NCBI GenBank assembly: GCA_014529385.2
Contig: CM043970.1
Span: forward strand, 60,949,523-61,013,522
Direction: 5' to 3'
From: Adiantum capillus-veneris
Lineage: Eukaryota; Streptophyta; Polypodiopsida; Polypodiales; Pteridaceae
DNA length: 64,000 bases
The notes under the pieces were generated by a model. It was given only the letters and a program-made list of their open reading frames with translations. It did not search any database and was not told the DNA's origin. The position numbers and the translations under genes are program-made. Below are positions 46,291 to 57,048 of this stretch, in pieces. Numbering within the stretch: position 1 is the first letter of the stretch; every line of letters begins with the position of its first letter.

Positions 46291-48157
46291 ATAGCTCATC
46301 CATCCCCTCAATCACAGGCACCATGTCATCAATTTCTTCATCATCTAAACTTTTCGGATCAATATCTTCCACGATCCATTCCATTTCATCATCCAGTTGA
46401 GCTCATTTGCAATTGCTTCGTGTGTTTGAAAGCGCTCAAAGCTTTCTTTTGTGGCACATGTGGCTAACTTTCCTGGCTTATGCGTAAGTCGCATGTTACA
46501 AAATACATACACCAAGTCCACAGCTCGTTTAGGACTTAATTGATTTTGTTTTTAGTATGCACTAAAGCGAACGAAGACCAATTACTTTCACAACTACCAC
46601 TTGAGGCGGCAATAGACAATACTCTCACAACCACATGTTGAAGTTCCACTTTTTCTCCACCATACTCTTTCCACCAAACTGGTGCGCTCATCGTCTTCAT
46701 AGCGTCTATATGCCAAGGATCCCCAAACATTCCTTCTTTGCTAGTATATGTCGTCTTCTGTGTGTATGCCACCTATCCATCCACATTGCCTAATGGTTGA
46801 GCACACACTTTCTTGAAATCACTGATCACTTCATTGTTTGAAGGTTGCTCGTGCATCTGGAACTTGGGATCCAAGACAAAACCTACTCCAGTATGCAGCT
46901 GCTCACATCGTCTTTTGACAAATGACATCATCATGTATTTGTCTTTTCCTGCATAAGATGTACAATCTTTTAACTTGTGAGTGGCTTCATGCATGTACCA
47001 GTAAACCTGTCCAAAGATAGAGGCTTCTTTGTCCACTAATAGTATCAGATGAGCGAAGGGTTCTGTGACAGTAACAATTTTGTCTACATTTCTCCAAAAA
47101 ACAGAAGAGTTTACAAGCTAATAGCATTTGGAAGCAGCAAGTTCATACTTGGGATATTTATCAAGTCAAATGTCCCATCTTCTATTTGCCATTGTCTCAA
47201 CAAGGGCTTCTTTAACCTGCTACAGTGTAGAGAGAACGTAATATGCTGTCGCAAAACGGGTCACACAAAAAATCTGTAAATTTTTTGTTGGGGACTTTGT
47301 TCTAAACAAAGTGTAAGAAAATGAATGCTCTCTTATGAACTTCACTGAGTGGTTTGCATCTAGAAAATTTTGCTTAATAAAAGGAACTTTCCCAAAGTCC
47401 TTTAAGAGCAAATTCAAAGTGTGAGCAGCACATGGAACCCATGTAATCTTTGGATACTTTGCTTCAATTGCTTTTCTAGCTCCTTTGTAGATAGATGCAT
47501 TATCTGTGACAATGGCAGTCACATTTTTAGGTCCCCTTGCTCTTCTGATCGAATGCTCATATACACCAACAAGATATCCACTAGTTTTCTCTTTCAGGGA
47601 TGTATTGATCGCTTCAACAAAGATGGAATCTCTTGGACAAATCAACATCACATTAATCAATGGTTTCTTCTGACAATTTGTCCAACCATCTAGAGCAAAT
47701 GTGCATCCATACTGTGGCACATTATCAAGAGTTGTTCGCTTTAAAATATTCTCTTATGTAGTTTTCACTTTATCTAAATATTCTGTATGCATCTTATTAT
47801 AATCAGGTACCACAAAACCCTTCTTCGTTGTGCTCATTAAAGCATCTTTGAAGATAGGATTTCAAATGACATTAAAAGTAATTCCACATGCAACAAATGC
47901 TTGCGTCCACTTAAGATGGAGTTCAAACAGCCATTGTTTCCTAAGTGCCTGATGCAAAGTAGGATCATTTGGTGCAGGTTTCCTCCTGTCCATGCTTCAC
48001 TTTGGCTTATGTTAGCAGAGCTTCCGGTAGGATTAGAGCTACAATCCCCCGCAAAGGATGAATGACACCCTCCTTGACGTGAAGTAGGGGTTGAGGGAGG
48101 GTTTTGATCATTCTCAAGTGTCATCTCCATGTCTCTAGCGATAGATGGAGCCATCAT
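46291..48157 (-). pseudogene. hAT-superfamily transposase, decayed
   Basis: Read from 48157 downward: a Ser/Pro/Gly-rich N-terminus; WTQAF-like text near 47920; then the DUF659/RNase H-like core (LDGWTNCQKKPLINVM, AIVTDNASIYKGARKAIEAK, WVPCAAHTLNLLLKDFGK) at 47700-47380; an alpha-helical middle; and the hAT dimerisation signature SSGSCESNWSSFALVHTKNK at 46600-46540. It ends with an acidic tail (EEIDDMVPVIEGMDEL) near 46291. Breaks include a TAG near 46773 and frameshifts near 47045, 47755 and 46530. A BED zinc finger is not evident. The enzyme would excise and insert elements with short inverted repeats and 8-bp target duplications. No such ends were identified with confidence. Confidence 0.88.
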
Positions 48158-48219
48158 TTTGTGTGAGAATACCTCTACACAAAGAGAGAGATTATTATTT
48201 AATCTACCTAAATTGTCTG

Positions 48220-48500
48220 TAGTGTGAGTATTACTCTACACATATGACAGACAATCATTAGATAAATCTAACCTAAGTTACTTCCAGGTGTGAACATAGT
48301 TCAACACACAACAAGTAACTCTTAACTTTAATTATCTAATTAAAGTTACTTCTAAGTGTGAAAATAGTTCAACACAAAGTAAATAATTGCTAACTTTAAC
48401 TATCTTAAATCACCTCCAAGTGTGAGTTTCCTCTACATAAGGCAAGTAATCATTAACTACCTTACCTCCCATTGTAAGATATACTTCACACAGAGCAGAT
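48220..48500. repeat. Tandem repeat, about 65-bp unit
   Basis: About four to five copies of a unit containing 'agtgtgaa.atagttcaacacaaag' and 'taactttaa.tatct', directly upstream of the hAT transposase start. Confidence 0.75.
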
Positions 48501-48699
48501 AAAATCTCAAAACACTAAAGCCTACAAAAAACTTTTTATCTAAAGCTCTAAATTTTTACTAAAAAACTTATATGACTAAATTTAAACTGGCTTTTTAATA
48601 TTTTTCTTGATGTTGTAAAGCTCACCTATAGATGAGATAAGGGAAGAGAGGTCCATAGAATGAGGAAAGCAATCCGTTTTCACGATATATAAAGAGCTA

Positions 48700-48731
48700 T
48701 ATTTTGATCAAAATAATATTTCGATCAAAAT
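48700..48731. repeat. AT-rich palindrome related to 42138-42183
   Basis: TATTTTGATCAAAATA (48700-48715) is perfectly self-complementary and is followed by TATTTCGATCAAAAT. The order TATTTTGATC ... TATTTCGAT is the same as in the palindrome at 42138. Confidence 0.7.
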
Positions 48732-48864
48732 TTTAAGAAATTATACGATATGGTGGTTTTGCTGATGTGGCACCGCATAATATGGCCGAATAAAGATAGG
48801 TGTCATATAATACGTCCGTTTAAAGCATATTATATGTACATTGTATAACGTACAATGCAAATTA

Positions 48865-49380
48865 GTTCACACTTAGGACATTTATCCATGTCTACATACT
48901 CCTCTCTAAATATCATTCAACCATTAGGGTAAGCATGAATGGAATTATAATCTATTCTTAAATCTGACCGACCTTTCTTCTCGAGAGGTTGGCATCACTT
49001 TATTAGGAGCAACATGGTTCTCCTTGAGCAGCCTACATACAAAAAAGCAATAATAATGCTTCCAAAATGTTCATTTCATATAGAAGTTAACACATCGTAG
49101 ATGGTCACTTGAAAAGTTTTGTGATGCTAGTGTCACTCTATCCAACTTTTGCTTGCAAATTGAGAAGGGCCAAGAGTGTTTTCAATATAAACGCTCTAGC
49201 TTCCTATACAATGGTGTGTCAGCCTTGCAATTCATGTCATCATAAACAACTCTCTTTCAGTCTATGATTATTTCAATCATACCATCAGTCTCTTGCTCAA
49301 ACATCTCTTGGTCAGGAAGGTGCTCCACAATGCACCCTCCGACTTTGAAGGCCCTTTGGGCATGACCTTCATGTTTTTTG
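48865..49380 (-). pseudogene. CACTA tnp2 N-terminal fragment
   Basis: The minus strand reads ADTPLYRKLERL near 49220 and, after breaks, LLKENHVAPNKVMPTSREE near 49030. Then comes DYNSIHAYPNG, and after a stop FREEYVDMDKCPKCE near 48920-48870. This is the same landmark order as the tnp2 N-terminus at 30.07 kb (IHACPND ... CSKCG), but it is a different, more decayed copy. The catalytic part is absent. It lies just beyond the hAT gene and the palindrome. Confidence 0.7.
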
Positions 49381-49668
49381 GTTGAGTGGATCATTTGTGA
49401 ACACGCCTTGTGGATTGTAGAACTAGGTCATGATGTCCACTATCAATATCTGTACGCTTTGCGGTATGTGTCGAAGGCTGGGAACTTGCCTGTGCACCGT
49501 GTGCGAGCCTCGAAAGGCTCCAAACACACAGGTAGAAAATCCTAGCAAGCTCAAAGAACAATGGCGTGTCACTCACCTCTCAATGCTTCCGTCGTGAAGG
49601 ATCTTGTGCTAAGAAGAAGAAGGAGCTGCCACGATGTACCGCCTCACCATCGCTAATGTCTCCGTAAT

Positions 49669-49670
<2 letters not shown>

Positions 49671-49754
<84 letters not shown>

Positions 49755-49776
49755 GCATACACACACACACACACAT
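49671..49776. repeat. (CT)n followed by (CA)n
   Basis: About 41 CT units (49671-49753), then a short spacer and about eight CA units. Open frames on both strands through it are repeat translations. Confidence 0.95.
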
Positions 49777-51464
49777 ACACGAAGGAGAAGGAGTGAGAGA
49801 TGGAGCAAGAGCACTTCTTAGCTTACACCTCAGAGAATGAGGATTTTTAGGTCAAATGGACCTTTATAAAGAGTTTGGCCCATTCACACATGGGCGCCCA
49901 CAATGGCCGATCGTTGAAAAACTATTGTAAACATAAGATAAGTGGTGCACCTCTCATCGGCGATCACCTACACATCTATTGGACCGACAAGCCCAATCCA
50001 TGACTCAATCAAATAAATAATATGCGTCTGTCGAAGGTGATAGGGTGTCCATGAGGGTTAAGATGCCTCCCTTCCTAATGTAGATTCCATCCTGAGAAGC
50101 TATTGAGATGAAGCCCGTTCGTCGAGGTGGAAGAGCATCCAAGATTGAATGTCCTTAGCCTTCTTCAATCACTGCAGAATACCCCAAAATTGGCACAATA
50201 ACTGCATTCTTATATACAATTAAAAAGCATACGCAGCTGTAGACACGCAAACTGATTAGTAACAAAATATTAAACAATTTTCCAGCAATAAACATTAAAC
50301 TATAATATAATCAAACACATAAACAATTGTAAAGGTAAAAAACTAAACAAGTCTAGGGTCGCTAATTTAACGGCCAAAAGGCACTAGAGGTCAACTATTA
50401 ATACCATGGGCAAGCTTCTCAATTTTCTTTGGTCAATCAAGCTGTTTAATCACAAGAGCCAAGTATTTCATGTCCAAGGGCTGACTAGAGGCTATACCTA
50501 GAAGACCTTGTAGTTAAGCTACAATAAAAGGAATTTCTCATGAAATCATCGTCTAACTTATTTCCTTTTCTTTGACCCCCCAAAGTCTTTTCTCATTGAT
50601 TCAATTTTGATGTGTGTGCTTATTTTGTATGCCTTGGATTTTTTCCTTTTCAAGGAAAAGCGCCCACACTGGGAACCTCTAGGGCTCTAGTACCATACCT
50701 CTAGGCCATACATGTGAGTGAAGTACCAAATCAAGCTGGGATTTCTCTTCCAGCTTAAGATTTTACATTGTGGCACTTTGTTCATTTTTAGCATTTTAAT
50801 TTTGTATCTTTGGGGGGTCATATTACACTGTTACCCTCCCCATGCTCATCACACTAGTAAACTCCCTTTATAATACTTAAGCTAAAGGTCAATAGGGACT
50901 AATCCCACTAGAAAGCCATAGTACATTGCACACAATGCTACTTAAATCGGATTAAGAACCTAAAGTAACCATTGATTATTAGGAAGGCATTTCCCATGGT
51001 ATTAATAGAAGATCTCTAACTCCTAACTTGGTCAAACTAGCTTAGTCAGACTGCTTGATTCTGAAACCTAGACAAGAGGTAATGATAGAAAATTATAATC
51101 TAAGCAAATGCATGGAATATTGTGCTACCAATTACATTTAAAGCAGACAATCATGGATGCAAAAACAAAGACATGGGGCAATGCTAATGGACAAGAAACA
51201 CCTGTTTGTGTTTATGATTGCACTTTATTTGAAGAATGAACGAGAGAAAAATTTCATGAAGCTCCAAATCCTAACAACAACAACATGTTCATGTACACAC
51301 TAGGAAACACAAAGAATACCTCTAGGAGGCACATCAATGGGAAGAGGCACCAACCCTTATTGAACACAACCAAACAACATAAGGAACCCTAAACTAATTA
51401 TTTGCACTCCCTCTAGAGAGTCAAGGGAAGAGGATATTGTAGAGGTTGGAAGATAACCCTAAGG
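49777..51464. other. No gene recognised; may include Gypsy 3' LTR
   Basis: AT-rich, no coding motif. The Gypsy 3' LTR must extend leftward from 52121, but its far end cannot be set without the second LTR, so part of this stretch may belong to it. Confidence 0.4.
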
Positions 51465-51845
51465 CTAAACCCCTATCCTTGTCATTATCAAGGAAAACAA
51501 AGTCATCATCCGTGAGACCATATGTGTCATTCGTGTATCATATAATTCTTCATCATCATTAAAGGCACAAATGTTCACTAAGAACATCACTAGACATCTA
51601 TAGTCATTTTGGTCAACAGGGTAAGTTTGTGCAATCGGAAAGATGTCCTCTACTAAGTATGGATCAATTGTGGTCAAGAGACGTATCAGCCATTCTAACT
51701 CCTTGAAATTCCTCTCACACGCTAGCATATCTACCAAATCCCATTCACATGCAAGCACTGGATAGACTATGTGAAACACTTGTGCAAAGTAAAGAGGATA
51801 CCTCTCACCCAAGGTAGGAGTGGATGAATCTATTGTACTAGCCAT
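51465..51845 (-). CDS. Unknown 126-aa open frame, possibly within the Gypsy LTR
   Basis: The ATG at 51845 (MASTIDSSTPTLGERY) opens a frame to 51465. The composition is protein-like, with evenly spread hydrophobic residues, ACEWDLVDMLACERNFKELE in the middle and an acidic patch (FNDDEELYD). No known domain is recognised. It lies 0.3 kb inside the region where the Gypsy 3' LTR should be and reads in the element's direction. An LTR-internal open frame would be unusual. It may also be chance or a remnant of another gene. Confidence 0.3.
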   Translation of the reverse strand: MASTIDSSTPTLGERYPLYFAQVFHIVYPVLACEWDLVDMLACERNFKELEWLIRLLTTIDPYLVEDIFPIAQTYPVDQNDYRCLVMFLVNICAFNDDEELYDTRMTHMVSRMMTLFSLIMTRIGV

Positions 51846-52121
51846 CTCTGTACACATAGATAGATGATGATTAGAGTGCAAATATTATAAGGGTTGTGTC
51901 AAAAGGTCGTGTCCTTGTGCATAATGTGTTTTTATGATTTTAGATCATGTACTAGAACTCGTAGGCTTCCATATTTTTGTTTGTTGGCTCTTGCTTTTTA
52001 CTTTTTTATCTTGTTTTTATTAGTATAAGGCTTTATACATACATTCCCTAAGATTGGGAGATTGAGAGGTCAAGGAGGGAGGTTGAGAGGGCAGTGAGTG
52101 AATGATGAATGTCAACAAACA

Positions 52122-52136
52122 CTCCCCCCTTCCTTG
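52122..52136 (-). promoter_or_regulatory. Gypsy polypurine tract and start of 3' LTR
   Basis: The minus strand reads AAGGAAGGGGGGAG followed at once by TGTTTGTTGACATTC, i.e. a purine tract followed by an LTR that starts with TG. The LTR therefore occupies bases at and below 52121 on the plus strand. Confidence 0.75.
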
Positions 52137-52929
52137 GGTAGATCATACCTTTTGGAATGATGTCGTCACCTTTTGACACCAATTGTTCCAAGTTTTCTTG
52201 GGTGAAGGCTTTGACCAATAATTTTCGACCTCCCTAGGCATTTCATCTAGTTGCTCTGGTGGTAAGGTACTCTCCCATAAATTTTATTTGCAACATTGTT
52301 GTAGGTGGTGAACTTAAAACATGAGGTGAAAACTCTTTCTTGTTTGTATGGATATGTACAATGGTAGGTGGAGGTTGTGTCGAAGCTTCTATTTCCGTAT
52401 AGGAACTACATGAGAGCAAGAAGCTTCATTCATTTTTTCTATGGTTGAGTTGATCGCAACAAGCCTTTCTCGCTTGGGAACCCATACTAGCTCCGGATCC
52501 GGTGTATAGTGTTACGTGATTTTTCTTTTCCCATGATCTTTCATCAGCTTTGTCATCACAGGATTTGACTCACATGGGTCAGGTGACAGGTAAGAACACA
52601 ATTTACGTTTTGGCACCCAGATTTGATCATTTCCTTGATATAAGCCTTGGGATTCCAATAGTCGTTTAGGAATCCAATGCTAGAGCGAGTGGGCCGTTTC
52701 TTAAAAGGCTCCTGTTTTTTAGCATCGGCCACTTGTATGTGTTCTTTGCTATATTAGGATGCATCTTGTGTGTCTCAAGATTTGTTTCAACTATAGAAGT
52801 TGAAGCTCTAGAGAGTTGGGCTATAGGGACATATGGTTAAACCTCCTGGACATGCAAGGTTTTGGGTTTTATTTCCTCGGGGGGTAATATTTCAAGGACT
52901 ATGGCTTGAGTGACACGGCTAAGAGTTTG
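52137..52929 (-). pseudogene. Gypsy polyprotein C-terminal tail
   Basis: Protein-like minus-strand sequence continues after the second protease (EILPPEEIKPKTLHVQE, stop at 52837; PYVPIAQLSRASTSIVE; DPELVWVPKRERLVAIN near 52490; STLPPEQLDEMPREVENYW near 52230). It runs with stops and frame changes up to the polypurine tract. No transmembrane segment or envelope-like feature is seen, and no known domain is recognised. Confidence 0.5.
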
Positions 52930-53290
52930 TTTCTGCGTTGTGACCCTCCATGTCTCCCAATCAATAGTGCATTTGGTCGCTATCATCCACGTGCGTCCTA
53001 GGTTTATATTACCTTCCATAGTTCTAATAGGCATGACCAAAAAATCTTGAGCTACAACCTCGTTGTCATAACTGACAGAAGTGTGCCAGATACCAACAAT
53101 CGCAGTTTTTTCTTGTTGACACCCTTGACTTGAATAGTACTCTTAGATAGGGATGGCTTTCCCAAACAATTGACACCACACCCCATATGATGACAGATTA
53201 TATTTAGCACCCGTGTCTAGCAAGGTGTTATATAGTACTTTCCCATAGGTGCTATTTAGTTCAACAGGGTATCTTAGAGGTGTGTGAGAG
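52930..53290 (-). pseudogene. Second retropepsin-like domain after integrase
   Basis: In the integrase reading frame, about 85 codons past its C-terminal domain, the minus strand reads YPVELNSTYGKVLYNTLLDT then GAKYNLSS, i.e. the first strands and the D-T-G active loop of an aspartic protease (DTG at about 53218-53210). After a short frame-shifted stretch, a flap-like segment follows (GIWHTSVSYDNEVVAQDF), then LVMPIRT and NINLGRTWM, the L-G-R-x-W strand that closes retropepsin folds (near 53000-52987), and CTIDWE. Spacing and order match a whole retropepsin. It differs from the first protease (DTGA versus DGGD), so it is not a simple local duplication. Role unknown. Confidence 0.7.
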
Positions 53291-53544
53291 TCCCACCAAT
53301 CATCCCCTGTTTCAACATGGAATGCTTGTGTATCTCCAAGGTTGGCCTCTCGTTAGTGTCTTATTTGTTGTTGTCGCTCCTTAGCCCCAGCTTGAGCTTG
53401 TATCTTCTTCAACTCTGCTTGTGCCTTGGTTGCCTTTTTTTAATGGATGGCACGTAGTTTCTCTTGGCTTAAAGGAGCATAGTATCATTTAAATTTTCTC
53501 CCATTGAGGAATCCAATGTTTTAAACTCCATCAAGAGTCTCCAT
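53291..53544 (-). pseudogene. Linker between Gypsy integrase and second protease
   Basis: The minus-strand frame of the integrase continues with only four single stop codons: FLNGRKFK, YYAPLSQEKLRAIH, a Lys/Ala/Gln-rich helix (ATKAQAELKKIQAQAGAKER), then TQAFHVETGDDWW. The end of the integrase barrel and a flexible helical linker are the likely content. Because the frame is kept, the second protease looks like a part of the polyprotein and not an unrelated neighbour. Confidence 0.65.
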
Positions 53545-54150
53545 TCAAATGGTACCTTGTGGGGTGATTTCACATACTCTATATGGTCCTTTTCTCCCAT
53601 ATTTCAACTTTTTCTTCTCATTTTGCACTCCATACATAAGGACTTTATCACCAACATTGATATCTTTGTTCTTTAGATGACGGTCAAACCATTTCTTTCT
53701 CCACAAGTGCATTTTGCACATCCAATTGTCTCCTTCATCTAATCTTTCAAGGATATATAAGCGCTCAACTAGAGGGTTACCATCCCAACCTTCTTGTGAA
53801 GCTACACGAAGACTAGGAATTAAAAACTTCCATGGCATAACTGCTTCTTGGCCATATACCATTTTGGATGGTGTACAATTAATAGCAACTTTGTAAGCAG
53901 TACAATAAGCCCATAGAGCTGATGTCAGCTTCAAATCCTAATCTCTGCGATGAGCTTCCACCGTTTTGGTCAAGATAGAAATTAAGGTCTTGTTGGTACT
54001 CTCGGCTTGGCCATTTGCTTGTGGATAATAAGGTGTGGACTTATGGTGAGCTATCATGAAGTTGGCTATGAGTTCTTTTATCACTTTATTTATAAAATGA
54101 GTGCCATTGTCACAATCTCAAAGGGACAACCAAATCTTATAATAATGTTC
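53545..54150 (-). pseudogene. Gypsy integrase core end and C-terminal domain
   Basis: After frameshifts, the second catalytic aspartate (VTDNGTHF, near 54110) and the glutamate (in the AESTNKTL context, near 54000) can be read in different frames. The open segment 53934-53545 has the conserved GMTPYxLVYG-like region (CTPSKMVYGQEAVMPW) and the C-terminal beta-barrel start (NVGDKVLMYG, KWEGPY-like YGRKGPYRV, CEITPQG). A stop at 53545 is followed in the same frame by METLDG, the usual next strand of this domain. Confidence 0.85.
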
Positions 54151-55580
54151 TCAAAGAGAAACTTGGCTTGACCTTGCATCAGCCTTACGTGTCGCCTTGG
54201 CTTCCGCCCACTTTGTCACATAGTCAGTGGCAACAATAATATTTAGAGATTGAGTGCTATGAGCTGCCGAACTAATTGGGCCTACAAAGTCTAAACCCCA
54301 TTTTTCAAATGATTGAGTCACTTTAACAGGATGTAAGGTCATCTTACCATTTTGTTGTGTGATCTTGTAACATTGGCATTCATCACATCCTTTTGCAAAA
54401 AGTGATGCATCCTTGAATAAGGTAGGCCACCAATAGCTTGATTGCAACACCTTTCTAGTACTTAGTTCCCCTGAGGAATGTCCTCCAACTATACCCATGT
54501 GGGCTTCTTGCAGTATGTATAAATACTCATCCTCACGGGCAGAACGTCTAAGAATATCGTCCTTTCCTAGATTGTAGAGAGTTCCTGCAATGAGAGAATA
54601 AGGTCCACATTCTTTTAACAGTCTTTGAGCTATATCCTTACGAAGATCTTTGGGTGGAAAACCGTTAACTAAAAAGTTCACAGTATTCTCACTCCATTCA
54701 TGCATTGTCTCGACTAGGAATAGGGAAGTATCGGGCAATTCATCATCAACTCCAGTAAGGGCTTCGCCATTGGGTATGTGAGACAAATGATCCGCCATGA
54801 CATGTCTTTTACTAGGTCTCACCACAACGGTAAAATCAAACTCAAGGAGGATTAACAACAACCATCGCGTAATTCTTCCCATGGAACAAGGTTTATTTAC
54901 TAGATACAACAAGGCTTGATGATCCACATAGAAAACAAACTTGTTGGCAAGAAGGTAGTAGCAAAATTTCTTCACTGCATAAATCATAGCTAAACCTTTC
55001 CGCTCTGTAGTGGTGTAGTTTCTCTCAGCATCGTTCAATTGACGACTCACAAATTTAATGGGGTAGTCTAGTTTATGTTCTCCTGGTTGAGCTAGAACAC
55101 ACCCGATAACAAATTTTGATGCATCAATATGCACATGGAAAATTACATTCCCATCGGGCACTCATAGAATAGGAGCACTAGTCAAGGTCATTTTCAATGA
55201 CTCATAAGCATGGTCACACTCCGCGGTCCAATGGAACTCAATAAGAAGCTTGTACAAGGATGAGCTATCTCGGTAAAGTTTAAAATAAACCATCGGTAAT
55301 AACCAACATGGCCCATGAACCTTTGAACTCCTTTATAGTTCTTAGGTGGTTGCAAATCAGCAATGGCTTTAATTTTTCTCTCATCTGTGGAAATCCCATT
55401 TTTGGACACTATATGCCCTAAAATGACTCCATGTTTAACCCAAAATTGGCATTTCAAAGGGTTTAAGGAGATGCGATACAATCTGCACTTCTCAAACACT
55501 TTCCGTAAACATGATATATGTTCTTTCCAAGAGGAATAAACACAATGGTTGTCTAAGAAAGCTTCGCAAAACTCCCTCAA
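54151..55580 (-). pseudogene. Gypsy RT C-terminal half, RNase H, integrase N-part
   Basis: The RT catalytic motif reads FLDNHCVYS where the family has F-x-DD, so one catalytic aspartate is replaced by Asn. The thumb (LNPLKCQF, GHIVSKNGI) follows. After a break at about 55170, RNase H has DASKFVIGCVLAQ, NYTTTERKGLAMIYAVKKF and YVDHQAL. The integrase HHCC zinc motif is formed by EAHMGIVGGH and CDECQC, and the core starts with WGLDFVGPI. The frame is lost at 54151. Confidence 0.9.
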
Positions 55581-55610
55581 ATATTCTCTAAAAGCAGTGT
55601 TTATTAATCT

Positions 55611-57045
55611 CTAAAAGGTAGTAGGGGCATTAGTTAAGCCAAAAGCCATAACACGAAATGTGAACACTCCAAATTGAATTATAAAGGTTGTTTTAGCTTG
55701 GTCCTCTAGCACAATTGTGATTTGATTGTAGCCAGAGTACACATCTAAAAAGCTATAAGCTTCCTTCCCTGCAACTCTTTCAAGCACATGTTCTGAATAT
55801 GGCAAGGGGTAATGGTCCCTCCTAGTAGTGGCATTGACCTTCTTGAGATCCAGGCACACTCTGAGTTTCCCATTCTTTTTTGGCACAATAACTATTGGAG
55901 ACACCCATTCTGAGTGCTCAATAGAGTATATGAATCCACATTTCACAAGCTTTTCAATCTCTTCTTGAACGATCTTTGCACACTTAGGATTCATTGGGTA
56001 GGGTTGTTGCTGAACTGGTTTAGCCATGCGATTCATGGGAATCATGTGTTGCACCACGGAAGGTGGAACACCTTTCATATCATGATATGTCCAAGTAAAT
56101 ATATCCTTGAATTCCTTGAGAAGTTCTTTAAGTACATACTTCTCAGTCTTTGTCAGATCTTGGGCAATGAAAACAGGTTTGGACTCTTCTTCTAGGGCTA
56201 CTAACTCTATTTCCTTAACTATCACTGGACCGACATAGACTCCATTGCTTCCATCGATAGGTTTTCTTTGAGCCTTTGTATACACAACCTTATGCTCCTC
56301 CGTGGTGTAGGATTTGAAATAATCGGGTGCAGGGTGTAAGTCTGTGGGGTCTTGTTGTTCTGTGGAGTGTGATTTCACTTCCACTTCCTTTTGTTGTTGA
56401 GCTAACTCTTGATTTTGCTGTCTCCTTATGGTACGGCTAAATTTTGGCTTCTCTGTAGCCTCTAGTTGTGCGATCTCAATGGGTTGTGGAATACACCACG
56501 TACTGCTTTGAAGGTATTCACCCCAGTTATCTACCAACTTCCGATGAGCATCACATGCCCCTATATAATTAAGCCATTCTGCGGTAGATTTCTTTTTATT
56601 TATTCTAACACACATATTTACTCGATAAAGTCGCCTCTTATATCTCTTACTCTTCTTGTCTAATTTTTTATTATGGATGATCTCTAGTGAAGAGTCACTA
56701 GATGAATCGCTACTTGTGTCTTCTGCTCCCTTGGATAGATTGTCATCTAGGGTACCACTGGGCCTTGAATGGTTTGTCCCCACATTTGCATTAAGATTTA
56801 ACTCAGTTTCTTCATCCTCAGAGTCAATTTCAATTGATAATTCTGACTCCGAATCGTGTGGGCTATACTTATGAGACGCTACTGCTTCCAATGTCAGTCA
56901 AGCCTTCATCTTGTAGGTCATCAAAAGCTATATGCATTGCTTCTATCATATTTGAAGGTATGATTGGTGGCATTTCATCCCCCTCAGATGTTACATCCAG
57001 GTTGTTCCTCTATTTCCCCAAGTGTCTATGGTTGCTGCTAGGTGG
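55611..57045 (-). pseudogene. Gypsy spacer and RT N-terminal half
   Basis: From 57045 the minus strand resumes Gypsy sense with an acidic spacer (EAMHIAFDDLQDEG, stop near 56875; SELSIEIDSEDEETELN; SSDSSSDSS). Then come a basic segment (KKSKRYKRRLYR) and the RT proper from about 56100: KEFKDIFTWTYHDMKGV, WVSPIVIVPKKNGKLRVCLD, YPLP, SFLDVYSGYNQI and FRVMAFGLTNAP. It stops at 55611, just before the catalytic motif. The DxxSGYxQI palm aspartate is intact. Confidence 0.88.
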
Positions 57046-57048
57046 ACA

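Noticed and set aside
56834-57048. N-terminal extension of the long plus-strand open frame ending at 58846
   Set aside because: The first 70 or so codons are antisense Gypsy DNA. The apparent fusion with Copia RT is accidental.
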